Part shown: positions 56,601 to 64,000 of the stretch, one piece after another
How the letters are laid out: the number at the start of each line of letters is the position of its first letter
Numbering within the stretch: position 1 is the first letter of the stretch
Assembly: GCF_902170565.1 (NCBI RefSeq)
Contig: NZ_CABHXX010000030.1
Coordinates: 62,001-126,000, forward strand
DNA: 64,000 nt
Reading direction: 5' to 3'
Origin: Yersinia thracica
GTDB lineage: Bacteria; Pseudomonadota; Gammaproteobacteria; Enterobacterales; Enterobacteriaceae
The notes under the pieces: generated by a model
The model's database searches: none
Told to the model about the DNA's origin: nothing
Seen by the model: only the letters and a program-made list of their open reading frames with translations
Made by a program: the position numbers and the translations under genes

Positions 56601-57580
56601 TTTGATAAGCGGGCATACAGCGGCAGCACTTCCGTATGGGGCAAATTCTGTTTCATCAGCGCATCAGCGGTATCACGGATTTCCCGTTCGCCACTCATAA
56701 AGATCAGAATATCGCCGGGACTTTCGCGACCCAGTTCATCGACGGCATCAAAAATAGCTTGTAGCTGATCGCGCTCAACATCATCGGCATCATCCACAAT
56801 CGGCCGATAGCGCACTTCCACCGGATAGGTGCGGCCAGAGACTTCAATAATGGGCGCATTATTGAAATGATGAGAAAAGCGCTGCGGATCAATAGTCGCC
56901 GAGGTGATAATGACTTTCAGATCAGGGCGTTTTGGCAATAACTCGCGCAAATAGCCCAAGATGAAATCAATGTTCAGGCTACGTTCATGGGCCTCATCAA
57001 TAATCAGGGTGTCATACTGCATCAGCAGACGGTCTTGCTGAATTTCAGCCAGTAAAATACCGTCGGTCATTAACTTAACCAGCGTATTTTCGCCCACTTG
57101 ATCATTAAACCGCACTTTATAACCGACACAGCCGCCAAGGGAGGTGTCTAGCTCATCGGCAATACGGTTCGCCACGGTACGGGCAGCAAGACGACGCGGC
57201 TGAGTATGGCCGATAACGCCTTTGACACCGCGCCCCAATTCCAGACAGATTTTCGGCAACTGCGTGGTTTTACCGGAACCGGTCTCACCGGCGACAATGA
57301 CCACCTGATGATCGCGGATAGCATGATAAATATCCTGCTTTTTCTGACTGACCGGCAAATTTTCAGGATAAGTGATAGCCGGACAGGCCGCCCGACGGCT
57401 GGCAACCCGCTGCATTGCAGTAGCAAATTCGGCCTCTATTTCACGGGTAATCGCCTCTACGGCCTCTGGATTATGGACTTTTCGTGCGCCTTGCAGCCGA
57501 CGCCGCATGCGCTGTTGGTCACGGAGCATCAACTCCCCGAGTTGGGAGGATAATGCTGCGAGCGAAGATTTCACGTTCAA
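53687..57580 (-). CDS. hrpA: ATP-dependent RNA helicase HrpA
   Basis: 1297 residues (E. coli 1300), DEAH-box superfamily 2. Walker A is GETGSGKT (98-105), the DEAH box is at 194-197 (LIIDEAHERS), motif III is TSATID and motif VI QRKGRCGR. Helicase-associated and OB domains and a long HrpA-specific C-terminus follow. It helps rescue stalled ribosomes and processes mRNA. It is divergent from azoR as in E. coli. A matS site lies inside (54721-54733). Confidence 0.97.
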   Translation of the reverse strand: MNVKSSLAALSSQLGELMLRDQQRMRRRLQGARKVHNPEAVEAITREIEAEFATAMQRVASRRAACPAITYPENLPVSQKKQDIYHAIRDHQVVIVAGETGSGKTTQLPKICLELGRGVKGVIGHTQPRRLAARTVANRIADELDTSLGGCVGYKVRFNDQVGENTLVKLMTDGILLAEIQQDRLLMQYDTLIIDEAHERSLNIDFILGYLRELLPKRPDLKVIITSATIDPQRFSHHFNNAPIIEVSGRTYPVEVRYRPIVDDADDVERDQLQAIFDAVDELGRESPGDILIFMSGEREIRDTADALMKQNLPHTEVLPLYARLSNSEQNRVFQSHHGRRIVLATNVAETSLTVPGIKYVIDPGTARISRYSFRTKVQRLPIEPVSQASANQRKGRCGRVSDGICIRLYSEQDFLSRPEFTDPEILRTNLASVILQMTSLGLGDIAAFPFVEAPDKRNIQDGVRLLEELGAIQTASNGHQQLTPLGRQLAQLPVDPRLARMVLEAQKSGSVRELMIITSALSIQDPRERPMDKQQASDEKHRRFADKDSDFLAFVNLWDYLKEQQKELSSAQFRKLCRSDFLNYLRVREWQDIYTQLRQVVKELGIPVNSVAADYRSVHTAILTGLLSHIGQKDVEKQEYTGARNARFAIFPGSGLFKKPPKWSMVAELVETSRLWGRIAARIEPEWIEPLAQHLVKHHYSDPHWEKAQGAVMASEKVTLFGLPIVTERKINYGPIDPPLCRELFIRHGLVEGDWQTRHAFFRTNLKLLAEVEELEHKSRRRDILVDDETLFNFYDQRIGRDVISARHFDSWWKKISQTQPELLNFEKTMLIKDGANKVNPLDYPNFWYQGSLKLRLSYQFEPGTDADGVTVHIPLPILNQVKEEGFDWQIPGIRRELVVALIKSLPKPVRRNFVPAPNYAEAFLARATPLETSLLEALERELRRMTGVTVSRESWQWEQVPDHLKMTFRVLDDKNRTLREGKDLAALKLQLQEKVQETLSAVADDGIEQNGLHIWSFGSLPVCYEQRRGGYEVKAYPALVDEKDSVAIRLFDTESQQQQAMWQGTRRLLLLNIPSPIKYLHEKLPNKSKLGLYFNTYGKVMDLIDDCIACGVDKLVAQYGGPVWQEADFAQLQEKVRAELNETVVDIARQVEQILTTAFSINKRLKGRVDIAQALALSDIKAQLGGLIYRGFVTNNGWKRLPDTLRYLHAIERRLEKLAVDPHRDRAQMLRIEHVQQMWQQWLNKLPPKRQQDEDVKEVRWMIEELRVSLFAQQLGTAYPISDKRILQTIDQLSA
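54721..54733. promoter_or_regulatory. matS site inside hrpA
   Basis: GTGACACCGTCAC fits GTGACRNYGTCAC exactly. Confidence 0.85.
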
Positions 57581-58539
<959 letters not shown>

Positions 58540-58654
58540 TAACTTAGTTAGTGCTTAATGAAGAACTTTCGTGCAGAGGCGAGTGTCTGCGTTAATGCAC
58601 GACAGAAATGACCTTGTATTGCCCTCGTTTTACCCAGTAGTCAATTTCATCATT

Positions 58655-58678
58655 GCGCGCCTTCGGGCGCGCTTTTTT
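58655..58678 (+). terminator. azoR terminator
   Basis: GCGCGCC-TTCG-GGCGCGC with a T6 tail: a classical UUCG-tetraloop terminator. It may also serve ydbL from the other side. Confidence 0.92.
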
Positions 58679-58695
58679 ATACCTTGGGTTATAAC

Positions 58696-59067
58696 CTAGC
58701 GCTGCATCCATTGGCCATTAATGCCGCGCACATATTCCCCCGCCGCCGCACGGTTGACTAATTTTTGCCCCGCCAACTTGGCGACATCCTCGGTTGAAAT
58801 ATGATTTTTCTGCGCCACTTCCTCATATTTCTGGGTTCTGGCGATATTAATTTGTTCCACCAGCGCCAGTGTTTCTGCATCTTTCTTCACCGGTGCCAAA
58901 TAACCACTGAGGGTTTCACCCACGCGGCCTTGTTGCTTGGCCTGCTCCAACGTCAGTGCAAAAGCCCCGGTACTAAACACTAAACTGCCGCTTAACATCA
59001 CGCAGCTCACTATCACGCGCAGCAACTTTTGTGTATCCCCAATCCAGCCGGATGTTTGCTTGTTCAT
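58696..59067 (-). CDS. ydbL: YdbL, DUF1318 periplasmic protein
   Basis: 123 residues with a signal peptide (about 1-37, longer n-region than E. coli YdbL of 108 aa). The mature DUF1318 domain has ALTLEQAKQQGRVGETLSGY and a conserved C-terminus (AGEYVRGINGQWMQR). It is the third gene of ydbH-ynbE-ydbL; in E. coli YdbL helps YnbE assembly in the YdbH-YnbE bridge. The gap to ynbE is nine bases. Confidence 0.9.
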   Translation of the reverse strand: MNKQTSGWIGDTQKLLRVIVSCVMLSGSLVFSTGAFALTLEQAKQQGRVGETLSGYLAPVKKDAETLALVEQINIARTQKYEEVAQKNHISTEDVAKLAGQKLVNRAAAGEYVRGINGQWMQR

Positions 59068-59076
59068 AATGGCCTC

Positions 59077-59271
59077 TTAGAATAGATTGGATTGATTCTT
59101 AAGCAGATTTTCTACGTCTTTATCCACTCTAATCTGGATTTCATGCTCAATTTTGACATTCATATTGATAGTGATAGGTTTTTCCGGGGTTGCCACTTCC
59201 AGGCGTAAACAGCCGCTAAGCATAAAAATACCCAGCACTATTGCCATAGGTTCCCATGTCAAAATCTTCAT
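59077..59271 (-). CDS. ynbE: YnbE, small outer-membrane lipoprotein
   Basis: 64 residues from ATG 59271, which overlaps the ydbH TGA (ATGA) and has GAGGG seven bases upstream. The lipobox is LSGC (Cys21); the rest (EKPITINMNVKIEHEIQIRV) is close to E. coli YnbE (61 aa). It multimerises onto the C-terminus of YdbH to complete a periplasmic bridge for phospholipid transport. Confidence 0.92.
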   Translation of the reverse strand: MKILTWEPMAIVLGIFMLSGCLRLEVATPEKPITINMNVKIEHEIQIRVDKDVENLLKNQSNLF

Positions 59272-61946
59272 TCCTTCGCCCTCGCCGGTATGGATGCTGT
59301 TGGTCGTAACGAAACGGGTGGCCGCAACGAAATATTTTGCTGCAACCACTCTTGTAAATTGTCACCAAAACGTAGGCTGCGCCAGAGTTGGAAGATATTT
59401 TCCTCATGCTGATAGTTCAGCACTATCTCTCGTTTGGCGTTTTTCTGTGTATTAACACCATGAATCTTTGAACGCAATGTCAATTGACCCAAGTTATCGA
59501 GACTGACAGTGGCATAAGATTGGTAAATCTCCATGTAACGCAGCCAATCAATCGCCGCCCCCGCCACAAAATTACTCTCACTGATTGAATTCGCCAGTTC
59601 CGGGTCAAGGCGCAGTGTCACCGCGCCGTCATTTGCTATCCAACCATTGCGCACCAACCACTGTGGATTATTAAGATAAAGCGGCAATTCGCCATTGACT
59701 TTACCCGACATAGCCAGTTGCTTCGGTTGCAGCACGGTAAATAGTTCACTTAAATCAATGCCTTTTAATTTTAGCACTGCCGCGTCATGTTGGGGTAAAC
59801 GCAAAGCAGACAAACTCAGATGCCCTTTCAGAATATCCATGCCAACATTGCTCAAGGTCAATGGGGCTTGCTCTGAATAGGGATAAGTTCCTTGCAAGTC
59901 AGCGGTGATATTCTGCATTTCAAATAAGTTGTTTATCGAGGCAATGCGTAGCATGACCGGCTCTTTCGGCCCCAACTGCCAGTGGTGATTTTCTAAACGA
60001 TAAGACATAACAAAATCCAAGCCGCTCAGTTCACCCTCTGCCAGCCACATCCCGCCATTCTTCACCACCCAATGTCCACCGGCGGTAAAACCTTGTTCTC
60101 GGGCCGCAGAAAAAGCCGCCTGTGCATAAAGCTCGCCATCGCGCAATTTAATCCCTAACTCTTCAGATAGCAGTGGTTGGAATACCTTCAGCGATTGTTT
60201 TGGCCACCAGCCCTCGCCGCGTAACCGCTCGCCATCCCAACGGCCACCTAGCGCAATCGGCCCAATGGCTTGCGCTTGTAAATCCCCTTGCCACAGAAAA
60301 TCATCGGGGGCGCGGCCATTAAGTTGTAGCGATAACACCGCAGGAGGCAAGTAGCCGCCGCCATCACTGAACGCCACTTTTTTAGCGCTCAGCTCAAACC
60401 CGGCAATAAAAGCAGGATGATGGTTATCCCGCTGCCAGGTCAGGGGTTTGGCTAAGGTCAGCCGTGGAGCATCAACCTTAACTAATCCATATTGCAGCCG
60501 ATCAAAACCGGTTGAGAGTTTATCGACAGTTATCAGTGTTCCCTGCCAACTCCCCTTGCCGCCCATATCCCAACGCGCAGCCAACGGTGGCAGCTGACCA
60601 TTCCCCCAGTAGCGCCACTGCCAATTGCCCTTATCGGGCCAAAACTCTTGCGCCTGACCATCCAGATGCAGATTAAAATTGCCCCAAAAACTGTCCTGCG
60701 CATTCACAATCGCCTGTAGCCGCCCTGTCACGCCGGCGGCAGTGACCTTAACGCCCGCCAGTGGCCAACGCGCATCTTTTATCCGCAACTCCGGTGTGAC
60801 ATTACCCTGAGCACGCAGTAAAGCGCCGGGATGTAGCACCCAGGTCGGGTTTAGTATGGAGCCACTGAGCAAGCCGGGAATAGTGGCATTCAATACCATT
60901 TTTTCCAGATTAGCTTGCCCGCTGAGTTGGAATTTCAAATCACTGTTGACGAGACTCAAGTTGCCCGGCCCAAGGGTCAGGACGGCATTGCCTTTGCCAC
61001 TTTTCCCCGCCGTGATGACATTAATTCGCGCCTCAATAGCGGTTTGGTCCAACCCCTGATCCCAGTCATACAATGTCAGATTCACCCCCCCGCTGAGGGG
61101 TTGTTGTGCATAGGGCCACTGCCATTGGCCGTTGATTATCTCAATTTTTTTCGGGGATAAGCGCCATGGCAACCGCGCCAGCGGAGTATCATCGCCGCGC
61201 TCAGTCAGGGTTAAAACCCCCTGTTGCTGTTGCCAGCTCAGATTCAATAATAACGGTTTAGACAGATAGCCCGTCGTCAATACCCCGTCGAGCGCACCTT
61301 GCTTTGGCCAATCATCCAGCGACAGTGGAATTTTAATTTTACCACTCAGTTCGAAAGGTTGCGGGGTGCCGGGAACGGCAATAGAGAATTGATGCAGACT
61401 AAGTTGCTGTTCTTCATCCAGTGTGGCGGCGAAGCTCAATTGTGGGCCTTGATAACGCAACTCTTGAGTCAATTTTTTATTGTCGGGCGATGTGAGTGGC
61501 GTTTTGCCGGAGAAAGTCAGTTTACCGGCGTATTGCTGCCACGGCGTAATCTGCAAATTGTTGATATTTAAGTCAAGCATGGAGAGCTGCTGCTGCCAAT
61601 AGGCTAAATCTTGCGGCGCACTCTCGCCACTGCTCGGTAATTGACTCAAGCAGGCGGTATCCACCGCGACGGTATTGGCTCCAAGCTGCCAACGGCCTTG
61701 GTGATAGCCGACACTCAATTGCCCAATATGAGTCAGGGTGCAGCCCTGTATCTGGTAACTCAACTGTGAAACACGCAATGCGCTATCATGCCAAACTGGC
61801 GGGCTGGCCAAGACCAGTTGGCTACCCGCAGGCAGCCAGTATTGTGCAACTTTCGGTAGCCACTGCGGCAAGGTTTTCCATAATATCCCTAAAGAAATTG
61901 CGCTGATTAACAACAACCAACCCATTATTTTTGCGCATTTAGTCAT
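59268..61946 (-). CDS. ydbH: YdbH, AsmA-like intermembrane lipid transporter
   Basis: 892 residues (E. coli 879). One N-terminal membrane helix (about 7-25, IMGWLLLISAISLGILWKTL) anchors it in the inner membrane; the remainder is a long beta-rich domain of the AsmA-like/TamB superfamily ending in the YnbE-docking region. Together with TamB and YhdP it carries phospholipids to the outer membrane, redundantly. It is first in the operon with ynbE and ydbL and divergent from ldhA. Confidence 0.93.
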   Translation of the reverse strand: MTKCAKIMGWLLLISAISLGILWKTLPQWLPKVAQYWLPAGSQLVLASPPVWHDSALRVSQLSYQIQGCTLTHIGQLSVGYHQGRWQLGANTVAVDTACLSQLPSSGESAPQDLAYWQQQLSMLDLNINNLQITPWQQYAGKLTFSGKTPLTSPDNKKLTQELRYQGPQLSFAATLDEEQQLSLHQFSIAVPGTPQPFELSGKIKIPLSLDDWPKQGALDGVLTTGYLSKPLLLNLSWQQQQGVLTLTERGDDTPLARLPWRLSPKKIEIINGQWQWPYAQQPLSGGVNLTLYDWDQGLDQTAIEARINVITAGKSGKGNAVLTLGPGNLSLVNSDLKFQLSGQANLEKMVLNATIPGLLSGSILNPTWVLHPGALLRAQGNVTPELRIKDARWPLAGVKVTAAGVTGRLQAIVNAQDSFWGNFNLHLDGQAQEFWPDKGNWQWRYWGNGQLPPLAARWDMGGKGSWQGTLITVDKLSTGFDRLQYGLVKVDAPRLTLAKPLTWQRDNHHPAFIAGFELSAKKVAFSDGGGYLPPAVLSLQLNGRAPDDFLWQGDLQAQAIGPIALGGRWDGERLRGEGWWPKQSLKVFQPLLSEELGIKLRDGELYAQAAFSAAREQGFTAGGHWVVKNGGMWLAEGELSGLDFVMSYRLENHHWQLGPKEPVMLRIASINNLFEMQNITADLQGTYPYSEQAPLTLSNVGMDILKGHLSLSALRLPQHDAAVLKLKGIDLSELFTVLQPKQLAMSGKVNGELPLYLNNPQWLVRNGWIANDGAVTLRLDPELANSISESNFVAGAAIDWLRYMEIYQSYATVSLDNLGQLTLRSKIHGVNTQKNAKREIVLNYQHEENIFQLWRSLRFGDNLQEWLQQNISLRPPVSLRPTASIPARAKE

Positions 61947-62115
61947 GACTTGCCTTGTTTAATCACTCACCCGTCGTCCGGTGTGCTTTAATCAATCTAC
62001 TGCCTACTGCAATCATTCTAGATAACTCTACCCTTGTAGATTAAACAGAACTGTTGCCATTGAAAGTCGGAATAAAAACCTTACTTCATTGGTATGAGAA
62101 AGTTACATGCTCTCT

Positions 62116-62175
62116 ATTTAACTTATTACCGTGCCATTTAACTTATTACCATGCTATTTAACTTATTATTATGCC
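62116..62175. repeat. Three-copy 20-bp tandem repeat upstream of ldhA
   Basis: Units 62116-62135, 62136-62155 and 62156-62175 read ATTTAACTTATTACCRTGCY with few changes. They lie 61-121 bp before the ldhA ATG in the ydbH/ldhA divergent region. Confidence 0.88.
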
Positions 62176-62236
62176 AAATTGTATGATTTATTCAAATCTG
62201 TTAAATTGATCACAATATTTTGGCGGAGACATCACA

Positions 62237-63229
62237 ATGAAATTAGCCGTTTACAGTACTAAACAGTATGACCGCAAATACCTCGAATTGGTCAACAAAG
62301 ATTTTGGCTTTGAATTAGAGTTTTTCGATTTTCTGTTATCCCCCAAAACGGCGAAGATGGCTGCGGGCTGTGACGCGGTTTGTCTTTTCGTCAACGACGA
62401 TGCCTGTCGCACAACATTGGAAGAATTGAAAGATGCCGGTGTGAAGATTCTGGCTTTGCGCTGTGCGGGCTTTAATAATGTGGATTTGGTGGCTGCGAAA
62501 GAGCTGGGTATTCAGGTGGTTCGCGTGCCGGCCTATTCTCCTGAAGCTGTGGCTGAACATACAATCGGCATGATGATGAGCCTCAACCGCCGTATTCACC
62601 GGGCTTATCAACGTACGCGTGATGCCAACTTCTCGTTGGAAGGTCTGATAGGTTTCAATATGCATGGCCGCACGGCGGGGATTATTGGTACCGGTAAAAT
62701 TGGTGTCGCCACCATGCGCATCTTAAAAGGCTTTGGTATGCGGTTGCTAGCCTATGACCCCTACCCAAGCCAGGCGGCTCTGGATTTGGGCGCGGAATAT
62801 GTTGACCTAAAAACCCTGTATGCCGAATCTGATGTTATTTCACTGCATTGCCCGATGACCCCAGAAAACCATCACTTGCTCAATAAACAATCATTTGAAC
62901 AAATGAAAGACGGCGTGATGATCATCAATACCAGCCGCGGTGGCCTGATTGACTCAACAGCGGCGATTGATGCACTGAAGCAACAGAAAATCGGCTCGCT
63001 CGGCATGGATGTCTATGAAAATGAACGTGATTTATTCTTTGAAGACAAATCCAACGACGTGATTCAGGATGATGTTTTCCGCCGTCTGTCTTCTTGCCAC
63101 AATGTATTATTTACTGGGCATCAAGCTTTCCTGACAGAAGAAGCTCTGACCAGTATTTCTACCACTACCATGCAGAATATTGCCCAATTGAAAAACGGCG
63201 AACATTGCCCGAATATTATTACTGCCTGA
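62237..63229 (+). CDS. ldhA: Fermentative D-lactate dehydrogenase
   Basis: 330 residues (E. coli 329). A D-2-hydroxyacid dehydrogenase with the NAD loop GIIGTGKIGVATMRILKG and the catalytic Arg/Glu/His set (NTSRGG, DVYENERD, FTGHQAFLT). It reduces pyruvate to D-lactate with NADH during anaerobic growth. GGAG lies eight bases before the ATG. Confidence 0.97.
   Translation: MKLAVYSTKQYDRKYLELVNKDFGFELEFFDFLLSPKTAKMAAGCDAVCLFVNDDACRTTLEELKDAGVKILALRCAGFNNVDLVAAKELGIQVVRVPAYSPEAVAEHTIGMMMSLNRRIHRAYQRTRDANFSLEGLIGFNMHGRTAGIIGTGKIGVATMRILKGFGMRLLAYDPYPSQAALDLGAEYVDLKTLYAESDVISLHCPMTPENHHLLNKQSFEQMKDGVMIINTSRGGLIDSTAAIDALKQQKIGSLGMDVYENERDLFFEDKSNDVIQDDVFRRLSSCHNVLFTGHQAFLTEEALTSISTTTMQNIAQLKNGEHCPNIITA
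62759..62766 (-). promoter_or_regulatory. KOPS motif pointing toward dif
   Basis: CCCTACCC on the plus strand, GGGTAGGG directed leftward to dif. Confidence 0.55.
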
Positions 63230-63234
63230 TAGAG

Positions 63235-63373
63235 ATATACCCAGAAAGCCCGCAGGGTGAGTCTCAAGGATGAGGCTCATTTATCCCGATAAGCTGACTT
63301 ATATTTTATAAGTCATTCGGGTAATTGAGTACGGCCAACACATCTGCGACTTGAAAGAAGGCGACAGGTATAT
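63235..63373. repeat. ERIC element, variant copy
   Basis: ATATACCC at the left end, AAGCTGACTTAT...ATAAGTCATTCGGGTAATTGAG in the centre and CCAACACATCTGCGACTTGAA on the right match the ERIC plan, though the left half differs from the standard unit. Its right end merges with the next ERIC. Confidence 0.75.
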
Positions 63374-63499
63374 ACCCAATAGATTTCGAGGTGCAGGAAG
63401 GCGGCAAACGAAAGCATCCCGATGAGCTTACACTGGTAAGTGATTCGGGTAATTGAGTACGGCCAACACATCTGCGACTTGAATAGATGAAGGGTATAT
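63370..63499. repeat. ERIC (IRU) element
   Basis: 130 bp bounded by ATATACCC (63370-63377) and GGGTATAT (63492-63499). The centre carries GAGCTTAC...GTAAGTGATTCGGGT, the ERIC core recognised by the classic ERIC1R/ERIC2 sequences. The last 48 bases repeat those of the preceding unit. The right end abuts the ydbJ stop codon. Confidence 0.85.
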
Positions 63500-63819
63500 C
63501 AGCGAGCCGGGCAAGCACCGCGCATTAATGCCGACTCTTCACAACGTTTGCCATCCGGTAACTGACACATTCCTACACTGCCGCCATTGAGTTGCTTCGC
63601 CACCATCAATATACCGCCCGCATTTGCACAATTAACGGCCGCAGGATTAGACATATTCAGATTATGATGAAGATTGGCACTGGTGGCTTGTTGCACCGGC
63701 TCATTGGTCTCATTGCTGTTTAAAAATCGAGAATTTGAAACGGTATCTGTTGGGTCATTGCTGCTGCAAGCGGCTAAAAAGAACACAGCTCCGCCCACAA
63801 ACCAAGATAATGCATTCAT
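63499..63819 (-). CDS. ydbJ: YdbJ-like DUF333 lipoprotein
   Basis: 106 residues. The lipobox LAAC (Cys18) is followed by a Ser/Asn/Thr-rich linker and a C-terminal DUF333 domain (about 56-104: NPAAVNCANAGGILMVAKQL, then GMCQLPDGKRCEESALMRG). E. coli YdbJ (88 aa) lies near ldhA and hslJ; here hslJ is missing. The TGA overlaps the ERIC edge by one base. Function is unknown. Confidence 0.85.
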   Translation of the reverse strand: MNALSWFVGGAVFFLAACSSNDPTDTVSNSRFLNSNETNEPVQQATSANLHHNLNMSNPAAVNCANAGGILMVAKQLNGGSVGMCQLPDGKRCEESALMRGACPAR

Positions 63820-64000
63820 TCTTTTGCTCCGGCATGAATAATATATAGCGCTATAATAGATTCATATAATAACTGTTATAATTAAAACACAACATAAATA
63901 AACAGAATTCGCTAATTTAATTTCGTGTCGAACAATGCTGATATAACAATCAGAGAAAGAATCAAACACCTACAGTGGGTAAAAAATAAAATGGGAGCCA
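63820..64000. other. Right edge, upstream of ydbJ
   Basis: 181 AT-rich bases with several TATAAT-like sequences on the minus strand suited to a ydbJ promoter. No coding frame was seen. Confidence 0.4.

Overview
The window is chromosomal DNA from an enterobacterium, almost certainly a Yersinia of the Y. enterocolitica group. The inference rests on gene content and order (ogt-fnr-uspE, pntAB-ydgH-ydgI-rstAB-asr-ydgU-ydgD, hrpA/azoR, ydbL-ynbE-ydbH-ldhA-ydbJ), an srfABC operon, and two repeat families typical of yersiniae: ERIC elements and elements matching the published description of YPAL, which insert into transcription terminators. Species was assigned from recalled protein families, not from a database search.

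The DNA belongs to the replication terminus. A dif site (3322-3349) matches the E. coli dif sequence as I recall it at all 28 positions. A Ter fork-arrest site (50937-50959) shares an 18-base core with E. coli TerB. There are five perfect matS sites for MatP, and all four KOPS motifs found by eye point toward dif. The Ter site lies right of dif in the orientation that would stop forks moving away from dif.

Layout. 1-3251: an unidentified truncated gene, ydfG and a phytase-like exported esterase. 3252-7440: dif and a low-GC accessory stretch with a broken gene, a PAS/LuxR-type regulator, a coiled-coil J-domain protein and an orphan possible papain-fold protein. 7548-13461: yghU, then an amino-acid-type ABC uptake operon without an ATPase that starts with a dimethylargininase gene, beside an AstE/AspA-type hydrolase and an Lrp-type regulator; a 42-residue lipoprotein follows. 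13493-16971: a nitrilase-family amidase with a divergent LysR gene, and amn. 17246-25850: srfABC (membrane protein, actin/Hsp70-fold ATPase, P-loop protein) facing two cell-wall-hydrolase-type genes.

26092-36829: an ilvB that has lost its 5' half but is still joined to ilvN, yjjG, a TerB-N/TerB-C membrane protein, phoA behind an unusual 18-bp repeat array with a Pho box, an SDR/LysR pair, a GyrI-like protein, a DUF523 protein and an N-formylglutamate amidohydrolase. 37072-46461: ogt, fnr (FNR site in its own leader), uspE, pntAB (FNR-type site upstream), ydgH and ydgI, with YPAL elements in the terminators of pntAB and ydgH. 46551-53357: an unknown gene, rstAB, an M32 carboxypeptidase, the Ter site, asr with a candidate RstA box, the micro-gene ydgU, protease ydgD, and a HigBA-like toxin-antitoxin pair. 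53687-63819: hrpA, azoR, the ydbH-ynbE-ydbL envelope lipid-transport operon, ldhA, a double ERIC element and ydbJ.

Anaerobic and envelope-stress functions recur (fnr, uspE, pntAB, ldhA, rstAB, asr, phoA). No rRNA, tRNA, CRISPR array or intact insertion sequence was seen.
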